From Prevotellaceae bacterium KH2P17 (GTDB taxonomy: Bacteria > Bacteroidota > Bacteroidia > Bacteroidales > Bacteroidaceae), in assembly GCA_900199655.1 (NCBI GenBank), contig FZRE01000024.1, positions 1 to 37,518 of the forward strand: a stretch of 37,518 nucleotides of DNA, in the 5' to 3' direction. The notes below the pieces were generated by a model that was not told where the DNA came from, ran no database searches, and worked only from the letters and a program-made list of their open reading frames with translations. Positions 1-7,776 of this stretch are shown one piece after another. How positions within the stretch are numbered: the stretch's first letter is position 1; each line of letters begins with the position of its first letter. The translations under genes and the position numbers were made by a program.

Positions 1-213
1 GACGCCAAGGAGCGCCCCATCCTTTTGGAAATCATCGAAGACCGCCATGACAGGAAGTCAATCGTCATGGCCTCTCAACTCCCTGTGGAAAACTGGTATG
101 ATGCCATCGGTGACCAGGCTGTCGCCGATGCCGTGCTTGACAGGATCGTACACTCATCACACCGCATCGAACTCTTCGGCGAAAGCATCCGCAAGATGAA
201 GGCTAAGAAGTAA
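1..213 (+). CDS. IstB-like ATP-binding transposition helper, C-terminal part
   Basis: This is the last 70 codons of an IS21-family IstB protein, the AAA+ ATPase that partners the IstA transposase in target selection. The frame is open from base 1, so the true start lies upstream of the window. Recognisable IstB C-terminal features are LLEIIEDRHDRKS, then the SQLPVENWYDAIGD block and the ending HRIELFGESIRKMK. The stop at 211-213 is normal and no frameshift is visible. It is probably the end of an intact IS21 helper gene, but only the C-terminus can be judged. Confidence 0.85.
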   Translation, partial: DAKERPILLEIIEDRHDRKSIVMASQLPVENWYDAIGDQAVADAVLDRIVHSSHRIELFGESIRKMKAKK

Positions 214-286
214 ACAGGGCAAAATAAAAATGACCCCGCCAGTCAGGACTTTAGAGGGGGCAAAATAAAAAAGTTTTCAGGGGGCA
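1..286 (+). mobile_element. 3' end of an IS21-family insertion sequence
   Basis: The window opens inside an insertion sequence: the end of istB (1-213) is followed by about 70 noncoding bases. These contain two copies of a GGGCAAAATAAAAA-like motif (217-231 and 257-271) and then AGTTTTCAGGGGGCA. Read from the other strand the boundary is TGCCCCCTGAAAAC, a TG-starting end as expected for IS21 elements, with the second motif copy as an internal terminal repeat. The outer limit near 286 is inferred, because the left end and any target duplication lie outside the window. Confidence 0.6.
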
Positions 287-477
287 ACGTCGCTTTGCCC
301 TCGGGGGTCAAACGCGCTCGGCTTTTCCACCTCACTCTACCTACTGGTTTTGTTTTCAATCATTCCATCTGTCGCAGATGGGTCTTGTTCGCGTGTTTAT
401 GTTGTGTACACTGTCAGGAGAGGCGCTTGGGGAAGTTTCCGGCCGTAACCGGAGTACCCGTGGAGCTGCCGGCAGCT

Positions 478-1062
478 TTATTTCAGCCGGCTCTCTACCA
501 CCTCCCAGTTAATGATGTCCCAAACTGCTGCTACGTGGTCGGCACGGCGGTTCTGGTAGTCAAGGTAGTAGGCGTGCTCCCATACGTCGATGCCCATGAG
601 CGGGTTGAGTCCGCTGCGCACCGGGTTGCCGCCGTTGGCCTCCTTGGTGATAACGAGCTTACCGTCCTTATCCTGCGACAGCCAAGCCCATCCGGAGCCG
701 AAGAGCGACGTTGCAGCCTGGTTGAACTGCTTCTTGAACTCATCGAAACTGCCGAAGGCGGCGTTGATGGCAGCTGCAATCTTGCCCTTGGGGGCATTGC
801 CTTTCACCGGTGCCTGGAACTGGAGGAAGTACAGCGTGTGGTTGAGCGACTGCCCGGCGTTGTTGTACACGGGGCCTTCGGGTGCTGCCTTGACGATATC
901 CACCAGGCTTTTTCCCTCGAGGTCGGTGCCCTCTACGAGCTGGTTGATGGTGTTCACGTAATTCTGCAGATGCTTTCCGTAGTGGAAATTGATGGTCTGC
1001 TCACTGATAACTGGCTCCAATGCGTTTGCTGCATAAGGGAGTACTGGCATATTTACTTTCAT
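478..1062 (-). CDS. sodB: superoxide dismutase (Fe/Mn family)
   Basis: This 194-residue enzyme converts superoxide to hydrogen peroxide and oxygen in the cytoplasm. The four metal ligands of the Fe/Mn family are visible: His27, His75 (in NNAGQSLNH), Asp159 and His163 (in GIDVWEHAYY). The NNAGQ..NHTLYF context resembles the Bacteroides and Porphyromonas cambialistic enzymes, so use of either Fe or Mn is plausible but inferred. The start at 1062 (MKVNMPVLPYA) matches the usual family N-terminus. The frame stays open upstream to 1188, but that 42-residue extension is Asn/Lys-rich and unlike the family. It has its own promoter at 1241-1271, divergent from oxyR. Confidence 0.95.
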   Translation of the reverse strand: MKVNMPVLPYAANALEPVISEQTINFHYGKHLQNYVNTINQLVEGTDLEGKSLVDIVKAAPEGPVYNNAGQSLNHTLYFLQFQAPVKGNAPKGKIAAAINAAFGSFDEFKKQFNQAATSLFGSGWAWLSQDKDGKLVITKEANGGNPVRSGLNPLMGIDVWEHAYYLDYQNRRADHVAAVWDIINWEVVESRLK

Positions 1063-1240
1063 ATTCTTATTGCTTTTAGAGTTGTTATTAACTATGTTTC
1101 TTTCACTTTTTACCAACCTGAAGGTTACTTCCGGTTCTTTTGCCTGTTCGATGTAGGGCATCGGGGGCATTTCCATTACCATCATCATCTTCTTTTTCAG
1201 TTTATTGGTTGCTAATTGGTATTTGTTCGTTTTGATATTG

Positions 1241-1271
1241 CAAATATAGGCAAATACTGATTACGTCCAAA
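1241..1271 (-). promoter_or_regulatory. Bacteroidetes-type promoter of sod
   Basis: On the minus strand, TTTG (1268-1271) is followed after exactly 19 bp by TATATTTG (1241-1248), a full match to the TTTG-N19-21-TAnnTTTG consensus. Transcription would start near 1234, leaving a leader of about 170 nt before the chosen sod start. Confidence 0.75.
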
Positions 1272-1411
1272 CAGATATTGTCTATCCCGTCATTGATAAA
1301 ATCTATCTGCGGCACGCTTTCAGCCTGTTTATCGTGCTTTCAGGCGGCAGAAAGTTTGCCCTCTTACTTGAAATTATTTCATTCCGAGGCCGTTGTTTCA
1401 CCAAAAAAGGC

Positions 1412-1419
1412 TATCTTTG
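1412..1419 (+). promoter_or_regulatory. -7 element of the oxyR promoter
   Basis: TATCTTTG matches the TAnnTTTG -7 consensus and lies 20 bp before the oxyR start, giving a very short leader. No good TTTG element is found 19-21 bp upstream, so the -33 part is weak; this could mean activator dependence. Confidence 0.5.
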
Positions 1420-1439
1420 TACTCAAAGGAGACTATGTG

Positions 1440-2366
1440 ATGACTTTACAACAATTAGAATATGTGGTGGCCGTTTACCGATTCAAGCACTTTGCCAAGG
1501 CGGCCGAGCATTGTGACGTAACGCAACCAACGCTCAGTTCCATGGTTCAGAAGCTGGAAGACGAGCTTGGCGTCAAAATCTTTGACCGCAAGAAGAACCC
1601 AGTCAAGCCTACGGCCGTGGGCCTGGAAATCATAGAGCAGGCCTGGAAGGTGCTGGTGCGCGCCCGCAAACTCAAGGAGATAGTGGAGGAAGACCGCCAC
1701 TCGCTGCTCGGTGCTTTTAACATCGGCGTGCTGCCCACCATAGCTCCCTACCTCATACCCCGCTTCTTTCCCCAGCTCATGAACAGCCATCCCGACATGG
1801 ATATACGCATAACGGAGATGCAGACCGAGGACATCCGCAAGGCTCTTGTACACGGCGACATCGATGCCGGCATACTGGCAAGGGTGGAAGGGCTCGAGAA
1901 CTTCGATGTTGAGACGCTCTTCTACGAGCAGTTCTTTGCCTATGTAGCCAAGGACGACAAGCTCTACAGCAACGACAACATACGCATAGCCGACCTCTCG
2001 GGCGAGTATCTGTGGCTGCTGGACGAGGGCCATTGCTTCCGCGACCAGCTCGTCAAGTACTGCCATCTCAAGGCTGCCAGCCGCAGCCGGAAGGCCTACA
2101 GCCTGGGCAGCATAGAGACTTTCATGCGCATAGTGGAAAGTGGAAAGGGCGTAACCTTTATTCCCGAGCTGGCTCTGCAGCAGCTTAATGACGGGCAGAA
2201 ACAGCTTGTAAAGCCCTTCGCACTGCCCGTGCCAACGCGCGAGATTGTGATGATGACCGGCAAGAGCTTCATCCGTCAGACCCTGCGCAAGCTGTTGGTA
2301 GACGAAATCCGCCGGTCCGTGCCGCCCGAAATGCTGAAGCTGCGGCACACCCAGCAGGCAGTTTAG
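1440..2366 (+). CDS. oxyR: OxyR-type LysR-family peroxide sensor
   Basis: This 308-residue LysR-type regulator senses peroxide and activates antioxidant genes. The N-terminal winged helix-turn-helix covers about residues 1-60 (MTLQQLEYV, TQPTLSSMVQKLE). The effector domain carries DEGHCFRDQLVKYC, with cysteines at 199 and 208, the same positions and spacing as the redox-active pair of E. coli OxyR. The ATG at 1440 begins the standard LysR N-terminus; an in-frame extension to 1278 has no family support. It is divergent from sod, fitting an oxidative-stress role. Its stop is only 21 bp from the convergent gene at 2388. Assignment to OxyR rests on the cysteine motif and is strong. Confidence 0.93.
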   Translation: MTLQQLEYVVAVYRFKHFAKAAEHCDVTQPTLSSMVQKLEDELGVKIFDRKKNPVKPTAVGLEIIEQAWKVLVRARKLKEIVEEDRHSLLGAFNIGVLPTIAPYLIPRFFPQLMNSHPDMDIRITEMQTEDIRKALVHGDIDAGILARVEGLENFDVETLFYEQFFAYVAKDDKLYSNDNIRIADLSGEYLWLLDEGHCFRDQLVKYCHLKAASRSRKAYSLGSIETFMRIVESGKGVTFIPELALQQLNDGQKQLVKPFALPVPTREIVMMTGKSFIRQTLRKLLVDEIRRSVPPEMLKLRHTQQAV

Positions 2367-2387
2367 GCCGTGCCTGCACCCCTGTGG

Positions 2388-3674
2388 CTACCTGCTGCCT
2401 TGCTGCGGGCTATAGGGGTGGTGCAGATAGTCGCGGTAGATGTCCTCTATGTCTTCCCCGTTCATGCCCATCTGCCGGCAGGCGCTTATGCCTTTGTCGT
2501 AAGCCTCTGCAGCTTTCTTCCTTCTACCCGCCATGTCATAGCAGAAGCCAAGGTTCCGCCAGAAGAACGGAATGATGAATTCCTGCAAGTCGGCAGGCAG
2601 CTTGTCCGTGCTTCTGATAAACCGGCGGGCTTCTCTGATAGCCCGCTTGTAGTCCTTGCACAAGAAGTAATACCACGTTTTTTCAAAGCTCAGCCGTTTG
2701 CTGTTGCCCACTGCCAGCTCCCATTCGCTGATGATGGGGCCGGCCTTCGCCATGTCCTCAGCCCGTACGGTTTCCGGCTCGTCGTCCATGTCGGGCCCGT
2801 GCAGCAGCGGCACCAGTGCCTGCCGGTAGGCTGTCTCCTTGTCTTCGTAGTAGCCCAGAGCCACTCCCGTGCGCAGGTAGTGCGCGATCAGGCTGTCCAT
2901 AGGGGTGCTTTTCAGGGGCAGCAGGTCGCTTAGCTGCACCAGCCTGACGTCCTTCCGGCTTGCCATAGCATCGTCAAAGTAGTATTTATGCTCCGCTCCG
3001 GTGAGTATGAGTATGCGCTTCCCCCTGTTTGCGTCAACGGCTTGGCCTATGAGTTCCGCCATTTTTGCATTGCGCTGTTCTGCGTACAGGTTCATACATC
3101 CGTCTCCGAATACGGCTGCCGTGTACGTGTACAGCCTTTTCACGTAGTTGTTGTATTTGCTGCCGTTAAAGAACAGCCAGCCCATGGTATCGGTCTCGGC
3201 TACCTTCTCCAGCGAACCGTACTTGCCGATGAAGGCTGCCGTCACCTCATCCTGTCGCAGCAGACTGTCCAGTTTGGCCTGCTTTTGCCTGTAATCGTCG
3301 GTTTTCATGTAGGCCCGTCGTTCCGCCCGGGCGTCGTGCGGCGGCCACCAGTCTATGGCGTAAACCTCCAGTCCGCGCCCTAAACCATAGAGTGCGCCCA
3401 TCGTCATCTCCTTCAGGTAAGGCTTCCTCCTGAAGTACGCGGGCGGTATCTCAACGCAGATAACCTGCGGGCTGAATGTTTCCATGATGCGATACAGGTC
3501 CTGATACGTGTAGTTCGGATTGCTGCCGTGTTGCGCGTGCAGGGTGCCAATGGTCAGTACCACGCTCTCCGCGGGCCTTTGTGCCGTGGCTTCTCCTCTG
3601 CTGCCGGTTGCAGCGACGGCATGGCTCATAATGAGCACGGCAGCAAGCAGACTGATGATACGGTTCGTGTTCAT
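2388..3674 (-). CDS. secreted TraB/GumN-like (DUF5694-type) protein
   Basis: A 428-residue exported protein of unknown role. A signal peptide is clear (residues 1-22, ending AVAA). The following domain has TIGTLHAQHG near the N-terminus, ICVEIPP near residue 73 and GAEHKYYF near residue 228. This is the conserved His/Glu/His layout of the TraB/GumN/ChaN fold, which includes metal-binding hydrolase-like proteins. The last 100 residues look helical and TPR-like (ARRFIRSTDKLPADL, AAEAYDKGIS). No catalytic activity can be claimed. It has a -7 element at 3701-3708 and is convergent with oxyR. The family label is an inference from motif layout. Confidence 0.7.
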   Translation of the reverse strand: MNTNRIISLLAAVLIMSHAVAATGSRGEATAQRPAESVVLTIGTLHAQHGSNPNYTYQDLYRIMETFSPQVICVEIPPAYFRRKPYLKEMTMGALYGLGRGLEVYAIDWWPPHDARAERRAYMKTDDYRQKQAKLDSLLRQDEVTAAFIGKYGSLEKVAETDTMGWLFFNGSKYNNYVKRLYTYTAAVFGDGCMNLYAEQRNAKMAELIGQAVDANRGKRILILTGAEHKYYFDDAMASRKDVRLVQLSDLLPLKSTPMDSLIAHYLRTGVALGYYEDKETAYRQALVPLLHGPDMDDEPETVRAEDMAKAGPIISEWELAVGNSKRLSFEKTWYYFLCKDYKRAIREARRFIRSTDKLPADLQEFIIPFFWRNLGFCYDMAGRRKKAAEAYDKGISACRQMGMNGEDIEDIYRDYLHHPYSPQQGSR

Positions 3675-3700
3675 GCTTTATTCTCCGTTGAATAGCAGCG

Positions 3701-3708
3701 CAAAGATA
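3701..3708 (-). promoter_or_regulatory. -7 element of the TraB-like gene
   Basis: TATCTTTG on the minus strand matches TAnnTTTG, 26 bp upstream of the start at 3674. No convincing -33 TTTG is present at the expected distance. Confidence 0.45.
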
Positions 3709-3839
3709 GCGAAAATTAATGATACGCCGCGCCTTTCGGAACGTATAAATACGCAAATTCCGCAGCCGTGTCCTGCTGCGAGTGCGCGTTCGCGGTGCCG
3801 GGCGGTGCCTGCCAGGGTGCTGCCGGCATCGTTCTGAGG

Positions 3840-3928
3840 GCTTGAAGGATAGAAGCAGGAACTTTCGACACTTGTCGCACGATTGTTTGACAAGTGTCGC
3901 ATCATCGTGCGACAAGTGTCGAAAGTTC
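3840..3928 (+). repeat. 22-bp dyad repeat array, copy 1
   Basis: The outer parts form a perfect 25-bp inverted repeat (3859-3883 with 3904-3928) around a 20-base centre. Inside are three 12-bp dyads of the form CGACAnnTGTCG (the middle one begins TGACA). Their centres lie at about 3871.5, 3893.5 and 3915.5, exactly 22 bp apart. A fourth, different unit (CTTGAAGGATAGAAGC) precedes them at about the same spacing and matches the unit of the arrays at 17471 and 33593. There is no T-run, so a classical terminator is unlikely. A second copy of the block in opposite orientation lies at 26395-26466. Confidence 0.85.
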
Positions 3929-3977
3929 GCGCATGGCAACTCCGGCACCCTGTAGCATGAATTGTACCAACCCCGGA

Positions 3978-4009
3978 GTTGACAGGGCAGACGCGGCGGG
4001 GTATCTTTG
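3978..4009 (+). promoter_or_regulatory. promoter of the HU-like gene
   Basis: GTTG (3978-3981) is followed after 20 bp by TATCTTTG (4002-4009), a good Bacteroidetes promoter. The leader is about 30 nt. It starts about 50 bp downstream of the repeat array. Confidence 0.7.
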
Positions 4010-4046
4010 CAGGCGTAGTTTACAAACCTTTCAAACAACAACAGAC

Positions 4047-4700
4047 ATGACAAAGAAAAATGGATTCAAGCTAACCTACGTCGAAGTGCGCAACCCACGG
4101 CCCGAGGCCGACGGCAGCTATGCCTGCCATCCGTGCTACGTGGGCGTTACGACGAGTGAAAAGGAAGTGGCCGAAAGCATCAGGCGCAACGTGTGGGCCA
4201 ATACGCCACAGCTGCAGGCGAGCCTTGCAGCCATCCGTGAACTGACGGTGGAGCAGCTGCTCTGCAACCGTCCCGTGCGGGTGGGCGACCTGTTCATCGT
4301 GCGCCCCCGGCTGAGGCTGAGGCGCCACAAGGACGCTCAGGGGCGCCTCGTTAGCCGCAAATACGGCGTGGGCGAGCCCATTCCGGCCGACGACATCGAG
4401 TTCTGCGGCCTCTCCGTCAGGGCCACCCGCTCCCTGGAGGCCGAGGTCGGCAGTCTTGTAACGGGCTGCGTGCGGCTGGATACGGTGCCGCCTGTACCCG
4501 CCAACCGGAGCGGCGAGCCGCTGGCCCGGGCACTGCAGCTGTGCGCCGAAGAGGGTTACTGCACCGTGAGGAGCCTGCACTACGCCCTCGGCGTGTCGCT
4601 TTACAAGAGCCGCAAGCTGCTGGAGAGCTTCTGCCGGGGCGAGCACGCGCCCCTCGTCGGCAGCCGGGCAGGCCGTGTGATGGTGTATAGGGCCGTGTGA
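4047..4700 (+). CDS. HU-like DNA-binding protein with C-terminal winged-helix-like domain
   Basis: A 217-residue protein with no signal peptide. Residues 8-125 resemble the HU/IHF-like domain of Bacteroidetes (YVEVRNPRPEADG, then ESIRRNVWANTPQLQASL, VRVGDLFIVRPRLRL), where the beta-arm proteins bend DNA. The last 60 residues (LQLCAEEGYCTVRSLHYAL, YKSRKLLESF, then GRVMVYRAV) look like a winged helix-turn-helix. The start is set by the promoter 38 bp upstream and the HU-like N-terminus; the frame upstream runs through the repeat array and is not coding. It directly precedes the pigment operon and could be its regulator, but that is only suggested by position. Confidence 0.75.
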   Translation: MTKKNGFKLTYVEVRNPRPEADGSYACHPCYVGVTTSEKEVAESIRRNVWANTPQLQASLAAIRELTVEQLLCNRPVRVGDLFIVRPRLRLRRHKDAQGRLVSRKYGVGEPIPADDIEFCGLSVRATRSLEAEVGSLVTGCVRLDTVPPVPANRSGEPLARALQLCAEEGYCTVRSLHYALGVSLYKSRKLLESFCRGEHAPLVGSRAGRVMVYRAV

Positions 4701-4749
4701 AGAAAGTGTGACAAAGGGCAGCGGTTTCACTTTCTGCAACTCATTTTTT
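4701..4749 (+). terminator. possible terminator of the HU-like gene
   Basis: AGAAAGTG (4701-4708) pairs with CACTTTCT (4728-4735). A T-rich stretch with six consecutive T begins 9 nt later. The loop is 19 nt and the spacing to the T-run is long, so this is weak. Confidence 0.35.
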
Positions 4750-4759
4750 GCCTTTTTTA

Positions 4760-4791
4760 TTTGGTTTTCTGTAATAATGTTCGTACTTTTG
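4760..4791 (+). promoter_or_regulatory. main promoter of the aryl-polyene operon
   Basis: TTTG (4760-4763), a 20-bp gap and TACTTTTG (4784-4791) match the Bacteroidetes consensus. Transcription would start near 4798, giving a leader of about 83 nt. No other good promoter is apparent before 26612, so this one may drive all 23 genes. Confidence 0.75.
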
Positions 4792-4804
4792 AAGCCAATA
4801 ACAA

Positions 4805-4867
4805 CGGATGGAGCACCATGTGAGCGGGCTGGAAACAAGCCCCCGGCAAGGCCGCGTGCACCGTCCG
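4805..4867 (+). promoter_or_regulatory. structured leader RNA before the operon
   Basis: CGGATGGAGCAC (4805-4816) can pair with GTGCACCGTCCG (4856-4867) as a 12-bp stem with one A-A mismatch and one wobble. It encloses a small hairpin GGGCT/AGCCC (4826-4842, loop GGAAACA). The stem runs into the first base of the GGAG ribosome-binding site (4867-4870) of the ammonia-lyase gene. A start-stop ATGTGA (4818-4823), preceded by GGAG, lies inside. It matches no riboswitch class that I recognise; a translational control role is inference. Confidence 0.45.
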
Positions 4868-4880
4868 GAGCGTAGACAGT

Positions 4881-6419
4881 ATGAACTTTGAATTTGAATG
4901 GACGGAGGTAGAGAGGCTTCTCTATGCCGACGGAAAGATAGACATCAACCATCTGCCGATGGCAGAAGTGGAAAGCTGTTACCGTTTCTTGCGCGATTTC
5001 AGTTCCGATAAAATCATTTACGGCATCAATACCGGCTTCGGTCCGATGGCTCAGTGGCGTGTAGACGACCGCTATCTGGAAGACTTGCAGTACAACATCA
5101 TCAGGAGTCACGCCACCGGAGCCGGCCAACCGCTCGACGACCGCTGCGTAAAGGCGGCCATGATAGCGCGCCTGGGCACATTCCTGCAGGCACGTAGCGG
5201 CGTCCATCCCGACTGTGTGAAGCTGCTCGTTGAGTTCATAAACCACGGCATCTTCCCGCTTATACCGGCGCACGGCAGCGTAGGCGCCAGTGGCGACCTG
5301 GTGCAGCTGGCGCACATAGCGCTCACAATGATAGGCGAGGGCGAGGTACATTACAAGGGCCGGTGGCGCCCCGCGGCCGACGTGTTGCGTGAGTGCGGCC
5401 TGCAGCCCCTGAGCATCCATATACGCGAAGGTCTCTCGCTGACCAACGGTACCAGCGTGATGACGGGCATCGGCATGGTGAACCAGTTTGAAGCCGAGCG
5501 GCTCCTGGACTGGGCTACGCTGGCCGGCGTGATGATGAACGAGATTGCTGGCAGCTTCGACGACCTGATGGCAGCCCAACTGAACGGTGCCAAACGCCAC
5601 GCCGGACAGCGCGAGATAGCCCGCCGCATGCGTGCCCTGGCCGCCGGAAGCCGGTGCCTGCAGCAGCGCGAACACGAGCTGTACGACAACGGCCACAGGG
5701 AGGTAAAGACCTTTGAGCACAAGGTGCAGGCCTATTACTCGCTGCGTTGCACGCCCCAGATACTCGGTCCGGTCTGCGAGACGCTGGCCAACGCGCGGCG
5801 TATTCTGCTGGAGGAGCTCAACTCGGCGTGCGATAATCCCATCGTAGACCCCGTCTCCAAGAACGTTTATCACGGCGGGAACTTCCACGGCGACTATGTT
5901 TCGTTGGAGGAAGACAAGGTGAAGATAGCCATGACACGCCTGGCCATGACGGCCGAAAGGCAGCTCAACTACCTCCTGCACGACCGCATCAATGGCATGT
6001 TGCCGCCCTTCCTGAACCTTGGCCAATTAGGACTGAACTACGGTATGCAGGCCTGTCAGTTCACTGCTACGTCTACCACGGCCGAGTGCCAGACCCTCTC
6101 CATGCCCAACTACGTGCACAGCATACCCAACAACAACGACAACCAGGACATTGTGAGCATGGGTACCAACACGGCACTCATCACCCGCCACGTGATAGAA
6201 AACTGCTGGCAGGTAATGGCCATTCAGTATATGGCGCTGGCCCAGGCCATCGACTGCCTCGGCATTAAGGACAAGGTGAGCCCTGCCTCGCGCCGTGCCT
6301 ACGACGCGGTGAGGCTGATACAGCCCGTTATCGTAGCCGATACGCCGTTTTACCGCGAAACGGCAGCCATCGAGGAATGGCTGAAGGACAACCCGTTGAA
6401 CCTCTCATCAAAACAATAA
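4881..6419 (+). CDS. tyrosine ammonia-lyase (FjTAL-like), aryl-polyene starter
   Basis: A 512-residue aromatic amino acid ammonia-lyase, first gene of the operon. It would deaminate L-tyrosine to 4-coumarate, the aryl starter. The MIO cofactor triad Ala-Ser-Gly is at 136-138 (GSVGASGDLVQLAH) and the catalytic Tyr is in YGINTGFG (47-54). The selectivity region IIRSHATGAG (73-82) and blocks such as VHSIPNNNDNQDIVSMGTN closely resemble Flavobacterium johnsoniae FjTAL, from the flexirubin cluster of that organism. Histidine ammonia-lyase is less likely: no other hut genes are here and the context is polyketide-like. GGAG lies 10 nt upstream of the ATG. Confidence 0.93.
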   Translation: MNFEFEWTEVERLLYADGKIDINHLPMAEVESCYRFLRDFSSDKIIYGINTGFGPMAQWRVDDRYLEDLQYNIIRSHATGAGQPLDDRCVKAAMIARLGTFLQARSGVHPDCVKLLVEFINHGIFPLIPAHGSVGASGDLVQLAHIALTMIGEGEVHYKGRWRPAADVLRECGLQPLSIHIREGLSLTNGTSVMTGIGMVNQFEAERLLDWATLAGVMMNEIAGSFDDLMAAQLNGAKRHAGQREIARRMRALAAGSRCLQQREHELYDNGHREVKTFEHKVQAYYSLRCTPQILGPVCETLANARRILLEELNSACDNPIVDPVSKNVYHGGNFHGDYVSLEEDKVKIAMTRLAMTAERQLNYLLHDRINGMLPPFLNLGQLGLNYGMQACQFTATSTTAECQTLSMPNYVHSIPNNNDNQDIVSMGTNTALITRHVIENCWQVMAIQYMALAQAIDCLGIKDKVSPASRRAYDAVRLIQPVIVADTPFYRETAAIEEWLKDNPLNLSSKQ

Positions 6420-6425
6420 AGAAAT

Positions 6426-7013
6426 ATGGAAAAAAAATTAGTAGCAGTATTCGCTTTCCTGCTTGTTGCCCTGTGGGCACATGCACAGTTCCAACCGGCC
6501 TATAAACATGCCGTGCGCTACCACGTAGGAGCAAGGGCCGGCGTGGGCTTCTCGTCGTACGACTTTGACGAATCCAGGGTTATTACCATGCCTACAGGCG
6601 GCATAGCAGTAGACTACAGGGTGGCTTCGGTGCCCGTGTATGTCGAGAGCGGGCTTTACTATATGGACATGGGAACGCGTGGGAAAGTTTACTATACGGA
6701 CGGGTACACAGTAGATGAGTTCACGTCTCACAACCATTCGGTTCTCATGCCGATGGTAGGCAGCTACCACTTCTATATCGGCGATAAGGTGACATTGCAG
6801 CCTTTCACTGGTTTTTACGTCTCTTACGGGTTTGGAAACGATAAAGTAGACTTCGGATTGCGTGAGGGCGTGGGCGTTGCTGTAAACAACTTCTATGCCA
6901 ATATGGGTGTGAACTATGGACTGGTTGATCAACTTTCGGAGCCTTTTATTGGCGATGGCCACCACAGGAGCTTCTTCATGACCGTGGGGTTCAATTTCAT
7001 CGGCGGCAGATAA
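6426..7013 (+). CDS. outer-membrane beta-barrel protein
   Basis: A 195-residue protein with a signal peptide (about residues 1-20, cleavage at AHA/Q) and alternating beta-strand character throughout. It ends with an aromatic-rich strand (HHRSFFMTVGFNF), as in small 8-strand outer-membrane barrels of the PorT/OmpX-like kind. It starts 6 nt after the ammonia-lyase stop, so it is co-transcribed. Its role in the pigment pathway is unknown; anchoring or insertion of the lipid-linked pigment in the outer membrane is a guess. The second codon region has an A8 tract (from 6429), a possible slippage site. Confidence 0.7.
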   Translation: MEKKLVAVFAFLLVALWAHAQFQPAYKHAVRYHVGARAGVGFSSYDFDESRVITMPTGGIAVDYRVASVPVYVESGLYYMDMGTRGKVYYTDGYTVDEFTSHNHSVLMPMVGSYHFYIGDKVTLQPFTGFYVSYGFGNDKVDFGLREGVGVAVNNFYANMGVNYGLVDQLSEPFIGDGHHRSFFMTVGFNFIGGR

Positions 7014-7039
7014 AACCAATAACGACGCAGCAACCCAAT

Positions 7040-7768
7040 ATGGAATATGCACTCATCACAGGCGGCTCAAGGGGCATAGGCAAGGCCGTGGCCCTGCGGT
7101 TGGCACGCAGCGGCAGGGCGGTAATCATAAACTACCGCTCCAATGAGGATGCTGCCCGGCAGACGGTAGCCGAAATCGAGGCCGTGGGTGGACAGGCCGA
7201 GCTGCTCTGCTTCGATATCTCCAGCCCGGAAGCCATAGAGACCGCCTTGGCCCAATGGCAGGAGGCGCACCCGGCAGACTATGTGTCGGTGCTGGTGAAC
7301 AATGCCGGCCTACGCCGCGACAACCTGCTCATATTCATGCAGAACGACGAGTGGAAGCAGGTAGTTGACACTTCGCTCAACGGCTTCTTTTACATTACGC
7401 GCCGCTTGTTGAAGGATATGCTGACCCATCGGAACGGCAGGATTATCAACGTAGCATCGCTCTCGGGCATCAAGGGACTGCCCGGACAAACCAATTATTC
7501 GGCTGCCAAGGCCGCCGTTATTGGTGCTACGAAGGCCTTGGCGCAAGAAGTGGCCAAGCGTAAGGTTACAGTCAACGCGGTGGCTCCGGGTTTTATAGCC
7601 ACTGACATGACGCACGACCTGGACGAGAACGAGCTGAAGAAACTCATACCGGCAGGCCGTTTCGGCACTCCGGACGAAGTGGCGGCGGCGGTGGAGTTCC
7701 TCGCCGGCGCCGATGCCGCCTACATTACGGGGCAGGTAATACAAATTAACGGAGGATTGTACACATAA
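7040..7768 (+). CDS. 3-oxoacyl-ACP reductase (FabG-like, SDR family)
   Basis: A 242-residue short-chain dehydrogenase that would reduce the 3-ketoacyl-ACP intermediate with NADPH in each polyene extension cycle. The cofactor motif GGSRGIG is at residues 8-14, NNAG at 87-90, and the catalytic Ser140, Tyr153 and Lys157 are all present (NVASLSGIKGLPGQTNYSAAK). The C-terminus (YITGQVIQINGGLYT) is typical for FabG. It lies between the barrel protein and a ketosynthase, 8 nt from the latter. Housekeeping FabG function is unlikely given this operon position. Confidence 0.93.
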   Translation: MEYALITGGSRGIGKAVALRLARSGRAVIINYRSNEDAARQTVAEIEAVGGQAELLCFDISSPEAIETALAQWQEAHPADYVSVLVNNAGLRRDNLLIFMQNDEWKQVVDTSLNGFFYITRRLLKDMLTHRNGRIINVASLSGIKGLPGQTNYSAAKAAVIGATKALAQEVAKRKVTVNAVAPGFIATDMTHDLDENELKKLIPAGRFGTPDEVAAAVEFLAGADAAYITGQVIQINGGLYT

Positions 7769-7776
7769 ACAGTTGC

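Larger units (their letters stand above)
1063..1439. other. sod-oxyR divergent intergenic region
   Basis: These 377 bases hold the sod promoter (1241-1271), its long leader of about 170 nt, and a -7 element for oxyR (1412-1419). No further gene is supported. Confidence 0.7.
3675..4046. other. intergenic region with 22-bp repeat array and two promoters
   Basis: These 372 bases separate the TraB-like gene from the HU-like gene. They hold the -7 element for the minus gene (3701-3708), a 22-bp dyad array (3840-3928) and the promoter of the HU-like gene (3978-4009). Short open frames here are not supported. Confidence 0.7.

Noticed and set aside
295..1215. 306-codon open frame antisense to sod
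   Set aside because: The sod gene on the other strand has all metal ligands; the + frame has no recognisable fold.
3840..3928. CRISPR array
   Set aside because: The units are direct 22-bp dyads without unique spacers, and no cas gene is present.
4071..6026. 651-codon open frame on the minus strand
   Set aside because: It lies antisense to the HU-like gene and the ammonia-lyase, has low-complexity His/Val/Ala-rich composition and no domain; it is a shadow of GC-rich codons.
4881..6419. Histidine ammonia-lyase of histidine degradation
   Set aside because: The selectivity region and long blocks resemble FjTAL, and no urocanase or imidazolonepropionase is near.
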